A stretch of DNA of 64,000 nucleotides from positions 372,001 through 436,000 of the forward strand of contig NZ_CP071518.1 of assembly GCF_016613535.2 (NCBI RefSeq), written 5' to 3'. Shown piece after piece: positions 26,479-35,427 of the stretch. Source of the DNA: Lysobacter solisilvae. GTDB taxonomy: Bacteria; Pseudomonadota; Gammaproteobacteria; Xanthomonadales; Xanthomonadaceae. Both the position numbers and the translations under genes were made by a program. How positions within the stretch are numbered: position 1 is the stretch's first letter; every line of letters starts with the position of its first letter. Below the pieces are notes generated by a model that worked only from the letters and a program-made list of their open reading frames with translations, did no database searches and was not told where the DNA came from.

Positions 26479-27612
26479 GTGGCGATGGCAAGGTTCAGCG
26501 CGGATACGCGGCAGGCAGCCTGGCTGGGCTTCAGCGTGTGGACCTTGTCGTGCGGGCTGTTCGTCCTGCCCACCTGGCTCGGCGCGGGCGCGCTGCCGGC
26601 TCGCTTCCTCGAGCACGTCGCCGTGCTGTACGTGGTCGGCATCGCGCTGACCACGCTGGTCCATCTGGCCGCCGTGCGCGTGCGGCAGCGTGCGATCGCG
26701 ACCAAGCTGGTGGCGATGTTCCTGGCCGTAGCCGCCGCCGCCGTGGTGCTGGGCGTCGCGGATTTCCTGGCCTCGTGGTGGCTGCGGCTGGCGCCGGGCG
26801 ACGATCCGTTCGCGCTGGTCGCCAAGACGCTCAACAACATCGTCGGCTACTTCTGGCTCTACGGCCTGATCGCCGCGATCCTGGTGGTCATCCAGGTCAA
26901 CCGCACCGTGCGCGAACGCGAACGCGAACTGGCCGATGCGCGCGCGGCCGAGATCGAAGCGCGCGCACTGGCGGCGAAGGCCGAGGCGGCGGCGAGTGCC
27001 GCGCGCCTGGCGGCGCTGCGGTACCAGCTCAATCCGCACCTGCTGTTCAACGCGCTCAACGCCGCGTCCTCGCTGGTGGTCACCCACCGCAACGAACAGG
27101 CCGAGGCGCTGCTCGCCAAGCTGTCGGCCTTCCTGCGCCAGACGCTGGTCACCGATCCGCAGGGCACGGTGACCATCGGGCAGGAACTGGCCACCATCGA
27201 GACCTACCTCGACGTCGAGGCGGTGCGCTTCGGCGAACGGCTGCGGGTCGCGCTGGACTGTCCGCCCGAACTCGAGGACTGCCTGGTGCCCGGCTTCATC
27301 CTGCAACCGCTGGTGGAGAACGCGGTGAAGTACGCGATGGCGCCCACGCGCGACACGGTGACGCTGCGCATCACGGTGGCGCGCGAGCACGACGACCTGG
27401 TCATCACCGTCGAGGACGATGGCGACCCGGCCAAGGTCGCCGACGTGCGCCCGGGCACCGGCGTGGGCCTGGCCAACGTGCGCCAGCGCCTGGAGGTGCT
27501 CTACGGTGCGCGCGGCACGCTGCGCGCGCAGCCGCTGCCGCACGGCTTCCGCGCCAGCGTGCGCCTGCCGCTGGCCACGCAGCCCACGACGTTGCGCGCG
27601 GAGGCCGGATGA
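26479..27612 (+). CDS. LytS-type sensor histidine kinase
   Basis: The 377-residue sensor kinase has four to five N-terminal membrane helices (residues 12-135), a short coiled-coil linker (RERERELADARAAEIEARAL) and the His_kinase domain of the LytS/YehU class. The phospho-acceptor histidine is in YQLNPHLLFNALN. The ATP-binding domain shows LVENAVKYAM (N box), VEDDGDPA and GVGLANVRQRLEVLYG (G boxes). It phosphorylates the LytTR regulator encoded next. The signal is unknown. The stop overlaps the regulator's start by four bases. A second ATG six bases downstream (26485) is also possible. Confidence 0.93.
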   Translation: MAMARFSADTRQAAWLGFSVWTLSCGLFVLPTWLGAGALPARFLEHVAVLYVVGIALTTLVHLAAVRVRQRAIATKLVAMFLAVAAAAVVLGVADFLASWWLRLAPGDDPFALVAKTLNNIVGYFWLYGLIAAILVVIQVNRTVRERERELADARAAEIEARALAAKAEAAASAARLAALRYQLNPHLLFNALNAASSLVVTHRNEQAEALLAKLSAFLRQTLVTDPQGTVTIGQELATIETYLDVEAVRFGERLRVALDCPPELEDCLVPGFILQPLVENAVKYAMAPTRDTVTLRITVAREHDDLVITVEDDGDPAKVADVRPGTGVGLANVRQRLEVLYGARGTLRAQPLPHGFRASVRLPLATQPTTLRAEAG

Positions 27613-28361
27613 GCCGCCTGCGCGTGCTGCTGGTGGATGACGAGCCGCTGGCGATCGACCGGCTGGTCGCCTTGTTCCACCAGCTGCCCGACGTCGAGGT
27701 GGTCGGCACTGCGCGCGACGGCAAGGAAGCCACCGACGCGATCGCGGCGCTGAAGCCGGACCTCGTGATGCTCGACGTGCAGATGCCGGAGAAGAGCGGC
27801 CTGGCGGTCGCCGCCGACCTGGCGCTGGCCGACCGCCCGGAGATCGTGTTCGTCACCGCCTTCGAGCAGTTCGCGCCGGACGCCTTCGAGGTCGATGCCA
27901 CCGACTACCTGCTCAAGCCCGTGCGCTTCGACCGCCTGCGCCAGGCGATCGAACGCGCCAAGCGCCGTCGCACGCTGCAGCAGGCGGCCGCAAAACCGGC
28001 GGCCGCGCCCGATGCGGGCAGCTATGACGATGCGATCTGGGTGCAGGTGCGCAACGGCTCGCAGCGGGTCCCCATCGACAGCATCGACTGGATCGAGGCC
28101 GCCCGCGACTACGTGATGCTGCACACCGCCATGCGCAGCCACATCCACCGCGCGACGATGAGCGCCCTGCAGCGCTCGCTGGACCCGGCCGGACTGATGC
28201 GCGTGCACCGCTCCGCCTTCGTCCGCCCCAGCCTCGTCTCCGGCGTGCAGCGGCACGCCAACGGCAGCACGACGCTGACCCTGCGCGACGGCGCCACGGT
28301 GCCGGTCGGTCCGAATTACCTGGACGTGGTGATGGAGCGGTTGAAGGTGGGCAGGGGCTAG
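27609..28361 (+). CDS. LytTR-family response regulator
   Basis: The 250-residue regulator has an N-terminal receiver with the acidic pair VDDE, the phospho-acceptor Asp in LVMLDVQMPEKSG and the conserved Lys in YLLKPVRF. A linker leads to a LytTR DNA-binding domain (about residues 145-245) with IDSIDWIEAARDYVMLH, RVHRSAFVRPSLV and TVPVGPNYLDVV. It is the partner of the LytS-type kinase with which it is translationally coupled. Target promoters are not evident; LytTR proteins usually bind pairs of direct repeats. No such pair was found in the neighbouring intergenic DNA by eye. Confidence 0.94.
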   Translation: MSRLRVLLVDDEPLAIDRLVALFHQLPDVEVVGTARDGKEATDAIAALKPDLVMLDVQMPEKSGLAVAADLALADRPEIVFVTAFEQFAPDAFEVDATDYLLKPVRFDRLRQAIERAKRRRTLQQAAAKPAAAPDAGSYDDAIWVQVRNGSQRVPIDSIDWIEAARDYVMLHTAMRSHIHRATMSALQRSLDPAGLMRVHRSAFVRPSLVSGVQRHANGSTTLTLRDGATVPVGPNYLDVVMERLKVGRG

Positions 28362-28422
28362 GGATGCGCCCTGAAGGCGAAGGTCCGCTCTTGACGCTGC
28401 GTTTTTGCGGTACAGGCTGCCG

Positions 28423-29304
28423 ATGAAGAGTTCCGTTGCCATCGTCGGCGCTGCTCGCAGCAGAATCTCCGCGGCCCTCCTGCAGTGTGGGTCCGACATC
28501 CTGGACTGCGAGGAGGAACTGAGGCGCTCCGGTTTCAGTGCCTTCGATGAGGTGCAACGCCTGAACCGAAGCCTTGCCTGCACCCAGCAAGAGTTGGATG
28601 ACTTCGAAACCTTTCGCATCGAGCGTGCAAAGGAGGCGCTCAGCTCGAATGTCTTCCCAGGTGGTGAACGCATGGCCGGCGATGGCTACCGGTCTGCATT
28701 CCTGGAATCGCTACGGGCCGCCGGAGGACCGGTCGGACTCCCAGGGAAGCTCAGGCAGATTATCGAAGAGGACCCGGACAGACACGAGGAGCTCTGGAGA
28801 GGCGTGCGCTCGAAGGCTCAGGAGACGATACGGCGCGAGTCGGCGCGCCATGCCAACGCAGCGCAGGATGTCAGCGCTGATGACTGGACTGGGAGGCTTC
28901 AGGGAATCGTGCAGGCGGCTGCAAGCGTTTCAGGCGCAGTCGTTTCCGAATCAAGGCTTGCCGAGCGGCGACCCGTATTCGCGGTGCCGATAGACAACGC
29001 GTTTTCGATGTGCGGCCTTCTGGAGGGTGTGGATCGAATGGGCGGCGGATACGCCCAGACCCTTCTCGATTGGAGGCTGGCCGTTGTCAGTGCAACTCCT
29101 GCCCAGGCGCTGAAGCTAAGGCTCAGGACACCAGAAGAATTCGTCAGCGTCTGGATCAAAGATGCCGTACTGGGCACAAGGATCTATGGAATGTGCACGA
29201 GCGCATCCGAGGCGGCTCTGACCACAGCCTTGTTCGTAACACTGGCCAGTTGGTTGAGCTCTCGCCTGAAGGCGTCGGAGGCATTTGCCGAAGCGAAGAA
29301 GTGA
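28423..29304 (+). CDS. Hypothetical protein, 293 aa, lower GC
   Basis: The ATG at 28423 (MKSSVAIVGA) is preferred to an upstream TTG. The protein is soluble and mostly helical, with many charged residues in the first 160 and a more hydrophobic C-terminal segment, ALFVTLASWL, near residue 275. I recognise no family. Base composition is visibly lower in GC and the codon use is less biased than in the flanking two-component genes, which suggests acquisition from elsewhere. It stands alone, and its 3' side is followed by about 200 bases holding only a short repeat. Confidence 0.65.
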   Translation: MKSSVAIVGAARSRISAALLQCGSDILDCEEELRRSGFSAFDEVQRLNRSLACTQQELDDFETFRIERAKEALSSNVFPGGERMAGDGYRSAFLESLRAAGGPVGLPGKLRQIIEEDPDRHEELWRGVRSKAQETIRRESARHANAAQDVSADDWTGRLQGIVQAAASVSGAVVSESRLAERRPVFAVPIDNAFSMCGLLEGVDRMGGGYAQTLLDWRLAVVSATPAQALKLRLRTPEEFVSVWIKDAVLGTRIYGMCTSASEAALTTALFVTLASWLSSRLKASEAFAEAKK

Positions 29305-29369
29305 AAGGGGCTACGTGACTGCATTTATCCGGTAACCCGGGTAATGCCGCCGGCCGCACCCGGGACTTT

Positions 29370-29400
29370 CAACAGCGAAGCTGGTCAAGCTCGCCGCGTC
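29370..29400. repeat. Short repeat flanking the Pro/Ala lipoprotein gene
   Basis: The stretch TTCAACAGCGAAGCTGGTCA recurs at 30107-30127 with one change (TTCAATAGCG...), in the same orientation, on the other side of the lipoprotein gene ending at 29500. Adjacent CCCGGG sequence is also shared. Confidence 0.6.
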
Positions 29401-29499
29401 ACGAAGGGCTCCGGGTTCGCTTCGCCTAACCGCGGCTACGTCACTGCGATTCGGGTTGCGGGGACGAGGAATCAACACCTGCGTCCCCTTCGTACCCGC

Positions 29500-29985
29500 T
29501 CAATCCCGGCAATAGCCCTCGCCCGTCTTGACGGTGAGGCAGTCCTTCTTGCCGGCCAGATGCTTCAGGCCGGTGGCGTCGCCGTCGGTGTGCACGGCGG
29601 TCTCCGCGACGCCTTCGCGCATGAATCGCAGGCCTTCGGCGGTGACCGAGCCGTCGAACGTGCCCTTGTGGTCGAGATCCCACTGCATGTCGAGCGTGAC
29701 GCCACCGCCCGGCTTGGATGCGACGACCAGGTACATGCCCTCGACCCCGGTCCAGCGACCCAGGTAGTCGGCTTCCGGCTTCGCCGTGTCCGGCGTGGCC
29801 GGCGGCGTGGCGGGAGGCGCCTGGGTGCCCGTGTCGCTGGGGGCGGGCTCGGGTGCGGCCGGCGTCGTTGCGTCCGCTGCGCGCGGTGCGTCCGCTGCGG
29901 GTGTGCCGTCAGCAGGGCTGCGATCGGAGCAGGCGACCAGCACCGCGGATGCGAGGATGAGGGGCAGGAGCTTGGTAGGGGACAT
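29500..29985 (-). CDS. Lipoprotein with Pro/Ala linker, 161 aa
   Basis: The product begins MSPTKLLPLILASAVLVAC, a lipoprotein signal. A long Pro/Ala/Thr-rich linker (about residues 25-70) leads to a C-terminal domain of about 90 residues, YLGRWTGVEGMYLVVASKPG, then LDMQWDLDHKGTFDGSV and KKDCLTVKTGEGYCRD. The final Cys pair may form a disulfide. The domain resembles small beta-barrel periplasmic proteins, but I cannot name a family. The long open frame upstream of the ATG is R2 repeat and not coding. Confidence 0.75.
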   Translation of the reverse strand: MSPTKLLPLILASAVLVACSDRSPADGTPAADAPRAADATTPAAPEPAPSDTGTQAPPATPPATPDTAKPEADYLGRWTGVEGMYLVVASKPGGGVTLDMQWDLDHKGTFDGSVTAEGLRFMREGVAETAVHTDGDATGLKHLAGKKDCLTVKTGEGYCRD

Positions 29986-30139
29986 CGGCGAGTGCTCGAG
30001 TGGCCAAGGGTCCGCGAACCCTACCCACGCGCGCGTCGACAGGGTGTCAGCTTCCGAGGAAACGGCCGTGCGCCCCGGTCCCCATCCATTACGTAGCCCG
30101 GGGCTTTCAATAGCGAAGCTGGTCAAGGCCGCAGCCGTA

Positions 30140-30400
30140 GCCCCCTTCCCCGCTTCGCGGGGGAGGGTTGGGGTTGGGGCGCAGGTCGCGACGCAACTGT
30201 GGAAGCAGGTGAACCGCATTTGCCTTTGAGGTTCAGCGAGAACTCTGAGGAAGGCTCTAGTCGGATTCGCGGCGATCGTCTGCCCCCATCCCAACCGTCC
30301 CGGCCAGCAGGCACAGCCTGCTGGCGTTCGATGACGCGCGGACCAGTGGTCCGCAAGCGCGTCCTCTCACCCCCCGCGAAGCGGGGGAAGGAGCTGATTT
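30140..30400. repeat. R2 repeat cluster
   Basis: One copy in the TTGGGGTTGGGG orientation is followed by about 90 bases of spacer and a long unit with CGTCCCGGCCAGCAGGCACAG and CACCCCCCGCGAAGCGGGGG in the opposite orientation. The same long unit occurs at 24170-24262 and 32430-32525, so R2 has at least two subtypes. Confidence 0.88.
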
Positions 30401-30443
30401 CGCGCGGGGAACTAATTACCTCCGTCACCTTTGTTGGCAGTCA

Positions 30444-30530
30444 CGTAGGCTGGGTTGGCCTCACCAACCCAGCGCCCGCGGCGATTGGGGCGAACGCGAT
30501 GCTGGGTTGATAAAGCCAACCCAGCCTACG
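30444..30530. repeat. R1 REP-like pair
   Basis: Two units in opposite orientation: TAGGCTGGGTTGGCCTCACC with its right arm, and GCTGGGTTGATAAAGCCAACC with its tail. Together they form a paired element of about 85 bases ending nine bases before the stop of the reverse-strand isochorismatase-like gene. Confidence 0.9.
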
Positions 30531-30538
30531 TTCCTTCA

Positions 30539-31168
30539 CTACCGCGAAGCTCGCAGCGCTCTGTGCGCCGCAAAGTACTCGCGCATGACGCGACGCAGGC
30601 GGTCGGCCTCGGGCCGGCCCCAGTCGCGCTGCAGTTCGCAGGCCAGCGAGAGCACGGTGATGGGGGCCACACCGGCCTGGACCATGCGCCGCATCGCGCT
30701 CTCATGGGCCGTCGTGCTGACGCCGCCGATGGCGTCGGCGACGACATAGACCTCAAAACCTTCGCGCAGCGCATCGAGCGCCGGGAAGGCGACGCACACC
30801 TCGGTCCACAGGCCGGCGATGATCAGCTTGCGCCGCCCGGTCGCCTCGACCGCCGCGCGGAAGTCGGGGTCTTCCCAGGAATTCATCGAAGTGCGGTCGA
30901 TTTCCTCGACGCCGGGCAAGGCCTCGCGCAACTCGGGGTTGGTCGCGCCCATGCCGTGCTGCACGTACACCGTGGACAGCACCACTGGCAGGCCGAACGC
31001 AGTGGCCACGTGCCCCAGCAGGGTGACGTTGGCCACCAGCTCCTCCTGCGGCATGGAGCCCACCCCGGCGTACTGCTCGGGCTGGTAGTCGATGAAGGTG
31101 ATCACCGCGTTGTCCGGCGTCAGCAGCGCATCGGACTTCGGATCACGGATCGGCGTGACACCGGACAT
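30539..31168 (-). CDS. Isochorismatase-like (YcaC-type) cysteine hydrolase
   Basis: The 209-residue product is a cytoplasmic isochorismatase-superfamily hydrolase. The catalytic triad is visible: Asp in AVITFIDYQPEQ, Lys in GRRKLIIAGLW and Cys in LWTEVCVAFPALDAL. The YcaC-like subgroup shares the extended IDYQ motif and EIDRTSMNSWEDPDF. Substrates of this subgroup are mostly unknown amides or nitriles. It is a single gene between two R1 pairs. The ATG follows a GGAGCTCGCC site. Confidence 0.9.
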   Translation of the reverse strand: MSGVTPIRDPKSDALLTPDNAVITFIDYQPEQYAGVGSMPQEELVANVTLLGHVATAFGLPVVLSTVYVQHGMGATNPELREALPGVEEIDRTSMNSWEDPDFRAAVEATGRRKLIIAGLWTEVCVAFPALDALREGFEVYVVADAIGGVSTTAHESAMRRMVQAGVAPITVLSLACELQRDWGRPEADRLRRVMREYFAAHRALRASR

Positions 31169-31280
31169 GGCGAGCTCCTGGGAGGGGGTGCGCGATTGTC
31201 GGCGCAGGGTGCGTTAAGGGGTCATCAATTGCCGCCGCTGGAAGCCGCACGCGAGGAAAGAGGCGGAAAGGAGCTAGACG

Positions 31281-31363
31281 CAGGCTGGGTTGGCTTCACC
31301 AACCCAGCGCCTCGCGTCGATGGGGTTGGGCGCGAGGCTGGGTTGATAAAGCCAACCCAGCCA
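31281..31363. repeat. R1 REP-like pair
   Basis: Two facing units, AGGCTGGGTTGGCTTCACC and GCTGGGTTGATAAAGCCAACC, are separated by about 30 bases. The pair lies between the reverse-strand isochorismatase start and the end of the next reverse-strand gene. Confidence 0.9.
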
Positions 31364-31378
31364 ACGTCTGGTTGCGCT

Positions 31379-32125
31379 TCAGATACCCGTGCCCTGGACC
31401 TTCGTCTTCAGCGCGACCTCGCTGCTGTCGGCCATGTACAGATGGGAGGGAAGCGCATCTTCCTGCTGCGTGACAGCGCTCACTTTCCGCACCTCCCGCT
31501 CGGTGCAGGCCGAGCTCAGGCAGAAGACGATGGGAACACTGACGATGGTCGGCACGCTCCGTCCACCGACGATCTCCGGCTGGAACACCCAGGTCTTCAG
31601 CGCCTGGGTCGATGTGGCGAAGAATGACTTGCGGTAGCCGTTGGCTCTGCTCTGGTGCCCGTCGAACCGCATGTCCTTGACGCTGCCCGTGCCGTCGGCA
31701 CCGACGGTCACGTCGACGGTCACCGTCGCACTCACGCCGCCCCGTGCCGCATCGCCCGGATAGCCCGGCGGCGGTGTCTGCAGCCCCATCGGGCCGGTCC
31801 TAGCGCTGACGAAGCGCAGGTCGAGGGAACCGTCCGCGCGCGCCTGCGCCTGCAGGTGAACGGCCAGCCCCGTCTGCGTGGGAGCGGGCTTTCCATCGAT
31901 GGAAGCCGGAATGAACTCCCACGACCTCACCCGCGGCGTGATGCGTTCGGCGATCAACCCATGCAGCGGCGTGCGTGCGTCGCGCCACTCCAGCTGCGTC
32001 ACCCCGCCCTGCTCGTCGACCCCGATGCTGCCCAGCAGCCAGATGTCGGTCGGCCTGGACTCGGCTGCGGCACTCGCCCCACAGACAGCCGCCAACAACA
32101 GTACAACCCATCGAATCACAGTCAT
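31379..32125 (-). CDS. Secreted protein with TonB-C-like domain, 248 aa
   Basis: The ATG at 32125 gives a signal peptide MTVIRWVVLLLAAVCGASAA. The mature protein has a beta-rich N-terminal domain. A C-terminal part resembles the TonB C-terminal/energy-transducer fold: VTVDVTVGADGTGSVKDMRF, then ALKTWVFQPEIVGGRSVP and VSVPIVFCLSS. It lacks a membrane anchor and a proline-rich linker, so it is not a working TonB. A role as a periplasmic protein using the same fold is more likely. The longer frame upstream is R2 and R1 repeat DNA. Confidence 0.72.
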   Translation of the reverse strand: MTVIRWVVLLLAAVCGASAAAESRPTDIWLLGSIGVDEQGGVTQLEWRDARTPLHGLIAERITPRVRSWEFIPASIDGKPAPTQTGLAVHLQAQARADGSLDLRFVSARTGPMGLQTPPPGYPGDAARGGVSATVTVDVTVGADGTGSVKDMRFDGHQSRANGYRKSFFATSTQALKTWVFQPEIVGGRSVPTIVSVPIVFCLSSACTEREVRKVSAVTQQEDALPSHLYMADSSEVALKTKVQGTGI

Positions 32126-32220
32126 CCTTTTCTCCCGGTGGGTGGACCCGGCGGGCGACAGGCCGCATCCGGGAAGCGATGCATCGTAGCTTGAGGTCAT
32201 CACGCGGACCAGGAGGTCGC

Positions 32221-32525
32221 GAGTGACGCCCCTCCCCCGCTTCGCGGGGGGTGAGAGGACGCGCGGCGCAGCTGTGGAAGCAGGTGAGCCGGACTTTCCT
32301 TTGGGATTTAGCGAGAACCCTGAGGAAGGCTTTGGTCGGATTCGCGGCGATCGTCTGCCCCCATCCCAACCTTCCCCCGCGAAGCGGGGGAAGGGGCTGA
32401 TTCGCGGCGATCGTGGGCCCCCATCCCAACCGTCCCGGCCAGCAGGCCCAGCCTGCTGGCGTTCGATGACGCGCGGACCAGTGGTCCGCAAGCGCGTCCT
32501 CTCAACCCCCGCAAGCGGGGGAAGG
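32221..32525. repeat. R2 repeat cluster
   Basis: Units in both orientations, including the long subtype with the CCAGCAGGCCCAGCCTGCTGG palindrome. The cluster fills the space up to the next R1 pair. No gene is seen between 32126 and 32648. Confidence 0.9.
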
Positions 32526-32541
32526 GGCCAAGGCAGCCACG

Positions 32542-32626
32542 TAGGCTGGGTTGGCCTCACCAACCCAGCGCCTCGCGGGGATCAGGTGGGACGCGAGGCT
32601 GGGTTGATGGAGCCAACCCAGCCTAC
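32542..32626. repeat. R1 REP-like pair
   Basis: TAGGCTGGGTTGGCCTCACC unit facing a GCTGGGTTGATGGAGCCAACC unit, separated by about 30 bases containing AGCGCCTCGCGGGGATCAGG. This 85-base arrangement is repeated almost exactly at 35335 and 36446. Confidence 0.92.
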
Positions 32627-32648
32627 GCCACTGCGCCACCCGGCACGA

Positions 32649-35198
32649 TCAATCCGCCGTGCCCGGCGAAGTCGCGCCTTCAACACCGGTCGCAGGGCCC
32701 GGCTGTGCATCCACAGTCGCAGTCGCCGTCCTCCCCAGCGACTGCTCCAGGAACCCCGCCACTGCGGTGTACAGCACTTCGGTGTTGTCGGCGGAGAAGC
32801 CCGTGTGCCCTTCCTTCGCGAACTCCAGGCCCACCGGGGTTTTGCCCGCCAGGTCGAGCAGGCGCAGCAGGCGGCGGGAGTGCTCGAAGTCGACGCGCCG
32901 GTCCTCGACGCCGTGGGCGAGCATGACGGGCACCTGGATCTTCTCGTACTGGTACAGGGGCGAGGTCTCCTGCATCTTGGCCAGTTGCGTGGCCGGGTTG
33001 CCCATCACCTTCTCCAGCTCGGCGCGCCCTTCCTTCGTCGCGCCCGAATCGCTGGCGGTGAAGAACAGCAGGCGGTCGCTCACGCCGGCGATGGACACCA
33101 CGCAGCGGAAGCGTTCCGGCCAGCGCACCGCGGCCACCAGGCCCGAGTAGCCGCCGTAGCTGGAGCCGACCACGCACATGCGCGAGGCGTCCAGCGGGTG
33201 GCGGGCGAGGACGTGCTCGACGGCGGCGTCGAGGTCGTCCTCGATGCCGGTGCCGTAGTTGCTGTGGCCCGCTTCGCGGAACGCCTTGCCGTAGGCGTCC
33301 GAACCGCGGAAGTTCACCTGCAGCACGGCGTAGCCCAGCGAGGCGATGAACTGCACTTCCGGGTCGAAGCGGATCATGTCCGCCACGCCGATGGGGCCGC
33401 CGTGAGGCAACACCACCAGCGGACGCTTGCCCGTGCCGGCGGGCAGGGTCAGGAAGGCCTCCAGCGGCGTGCCGTCCTTCGCGCGGAAGCTGACCAGCTG
33501 CGTGGGCGCGAAGCGCACGCCCGCCAGCCACGGCGTGTTGCCGTCGATCTTCCGAATTTTGCCGGTGGCCGGGTACATCACGTGCAGCTGCATCGGCTGG
33601 TCGGTGGCTTCGGACCAGACCGCGACCGCGCTGCCGTCGCGGCTGCGCGAGGCCAGATACGTGGTGCGGCCCGGGAAGGCCTTGCGCAGCGACTGTCCGA
33701 GCACGTCGCCCGGCTGGTCGATCGACTCGACGACCTGGCGCCCCTGCTGCTGGTAACTCACCGCGACCGGATTGCGCCGCTCGTCGAAGGTGACCGAGTC
33801 CACGTCCACGCCGGGCCGCGTGAACACGGTCTGGGTGATGCGCCGGGTGGCGATGTCGTACACCACCAGGTCGCGCTGTCCGCGGTCGGTGTCGGTGATG
33901 GCGAAGATGCGCATGCCGTCGAAGGACAGGCCCACCGGCTGGAACCCGAGGTCGCCGGAGAGCTTCATCAGGTCGGTGTAGGCGCCATCGCGGCCGTGGA
34001 TCCAGTATTCCTCGCCGTTGCGCCAGATCCGGCCCAGCCGCAGCTTGCCCGCGCCGTCGGTCACCCATTCCAGGTCGCGCGTCGCGCCGGTGTTGAGCCG
34101 GTCCTTGAAGGCGAACGAATGGGCCTTCATTGCCGCATCGCTGGTGATGTCCACGCGGTGGACCATCAGTTCGTTGCGCCCGGAGATGCTCGAGAACAAC
34201 ACGTGGCCCGGATCGTCCGGCAGCGCGTCGACGATCTCGCCCTCGCGGGGGAACTTCAGGCGGTCGAGCAGCATGCGCCCGGCCGCATCAAAGCTGACGT
34301 GCACGGCCCAGACCGTCTGCAGTAACCGGTCGCGGCCCAGCGACACCAGCAGGGTGCGGTCGCCCGACCACTGCAGCGAAGTGAAGGGGAACGCGCTCTT
34401 GAACAGTTCGCGCGTGGAGCCGCGCGTGAGGTCGATCAGGTCGACGCGCCACTCGTCGTCCTCCCGCACTTCCAGCGCCATCAGCTCGCCGGCGGGGTTC
34501 AGGCTCACCCGACGGAACTTGGGCCCCTTCCACAACGGTTTCACCGCGACGGGCAGCGCGGCCTGCGGTTTCGGCGGCGCCTTGAAGGCGACTTCGCTGG
34601 CCGCGCGCGCGGCCGGATGGAGCGCGCGCTGCGCCTTGTAGAAATCGGGGAAGGGATCGGGATAGTGGCCGCCATAGGCCAGGCCGAAGCGGACGTACAG
34701 CGCGGGGTGCTGGGCTTCGAGCCAGTCGATGGCGGCCAGGCTGCGGTTGGCCAGCGTGATGTTGGCGCTGGCCAGCGCGCCATTCGAATACCACGCGCCG
34801 GGACGGAACATGAGGTCGCCGGCATAGTTGATGCGGCCGGGCTCGACCTTGAACTTCAACTCGTCATCGTCGCCCAGGCGCCAGAAGGAATAGCCGACGG
34901 TGGCATCGTGCCAGGCGTAGCTGCCGGCCTTGGCCTTGAACAGCCGGAAGGTGCGGCCGAGCGGAAGCTCGGACATCTCGGCGGCGCCGAAGACCTCGCC
35001 GTTGCGCATCAGGCGCACCTTGCCCAGCGACACGTGGGTGTCCACGACGACGACCACCAGCCCTTCGTCGGGCTCCAGCGCGGGCACCTTGCCGGGCTTG
35101 ACCACATCGAGGTTGGCATGGGCCGCCAGGCTGACGGCCAACAGCGCAAACAGCGCCAGCACCCGGCCGAAAGCCGAGCGGTTCAGGTTCTTGTTCAT
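32649..35198 (-). CDS. Secreted S9-family prolyl oligopeptidase-like peptidase
   Basis: The 849-residue protein starts MNKNLNRSAF with a signal peptide ending SLAAHA. An N-terminal region of about 200 residues precedes a seven-bladed propeller-type region. The C-terminal alpha/beta hydrolase domain has the nucleophile in VVGSSYGGYSGL (Ser680), the acid probably in VMLAHGVEDRRVDF and the histidine in EFAKEGHTGF. The size and layout match S9C/dipeptidyl-peptidase-like enzymes of Xanthomonadaceae. It would release peptides outside the cytoplasm. It is a single gene bracketed by R1 pairs at both ends. Confidence 0.92.
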   Translation of the reverse strand: MNKNLNRSAFGRVLALFALLAVSLAAHANLDVVKPGKVPALEPDEGLVVVVVDTHVSLGKVRLMRNGEVFGAAEMSELPLGRTFRLFKAKAGSYAWHDATVGYSFWRLGDDDELKFKVEPGRINYAGDLMFRPGAWYSNGALASANITLANRSLAAIDWLEAQHPALYVRFGLAYGGHYPDPFPDFYKAQRALHPAARAASEVAFKAPPKPQAALPVAVKPLWKGPKFRRVSLNPAGELMALEVREDDEWRVDLIDLTRGSTRELFKSAFPFTSLQWSGDRTLLVSLGRDRLLQTVWAVHVSFDAAGRMLLDRLKFPREGEIVDALPDDPGHVLFSSISGRNELMVHRVDITSDAAMKAHSFAFKDRLNTGATRDLEWVTDGAGKLRLGRIWRNGEEYWIHGRDGAYTDLMKLSGDLGFQPVGLSFDGMRIFAITDTDRGQRDLVVYDIATRRITQTVFTRPGVDVDSVTFDERRNPVAVSYQQQGRQVVESIDQPGDVLGQSLRKAFPGRTTYLASRSRDGSAVAVWSEATDQPMQLHVMYPATGKIRKIDGNTPWLAGVRFAPTQLVSFRAKDGTPLEAFLTLPAGTGKRPLVVLPHGGPIGVADMIRFDPEVQFIASLGYAVLQVNFRGSDAYGKAFREAGHSNYGTGIEDDLDAAVEHVLARHPLDASRMCVVGSSYGGYSGLVAAVRWPERFRCVVSIAGVSDRLLFFTASDSGATKEGRAELEKVMGNPATQLAKMQETSPLYQYEKIQVPVMLAHGVEDRRVDFEHSRRLLRLLDLAGKTPVGLEFAKEGHTGFSADNTEVLYTAVAGFLEQSLGRTATATVDAQPGPATGVEGATSPGTAD

Positions 35199-35334
35199 GG
35201 ATTCTTTTCCCCTGCGTGCTTGAGCGCGCCGCTGAAGGGTACGGGGGGAGATGGGAGGCCGCAACGCGGGCGAAGATGAGCGAGTCAGCCGCGTTGGATC
35301 GGCCTCACCAAGCGGCGCCTCGGGCGATCAGCCA

Positions 35335-35422
35335 CGTAGGCTGGGTTGGCCTCACCAACCCAGCGCCTCGCGGAGATCAGTTTGCACGCGAGGCTGGGTT
35401 GATGGAGCCAACCCAGCCTACG
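35335..35422. repeat. R1 REP-like pair
   Basis: Same facing-unit layout as at 32542, lying directly before the stop of the next reverse-strand gene. Confidence 0.92.
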
Positions 35423-35427
35423 TACCG

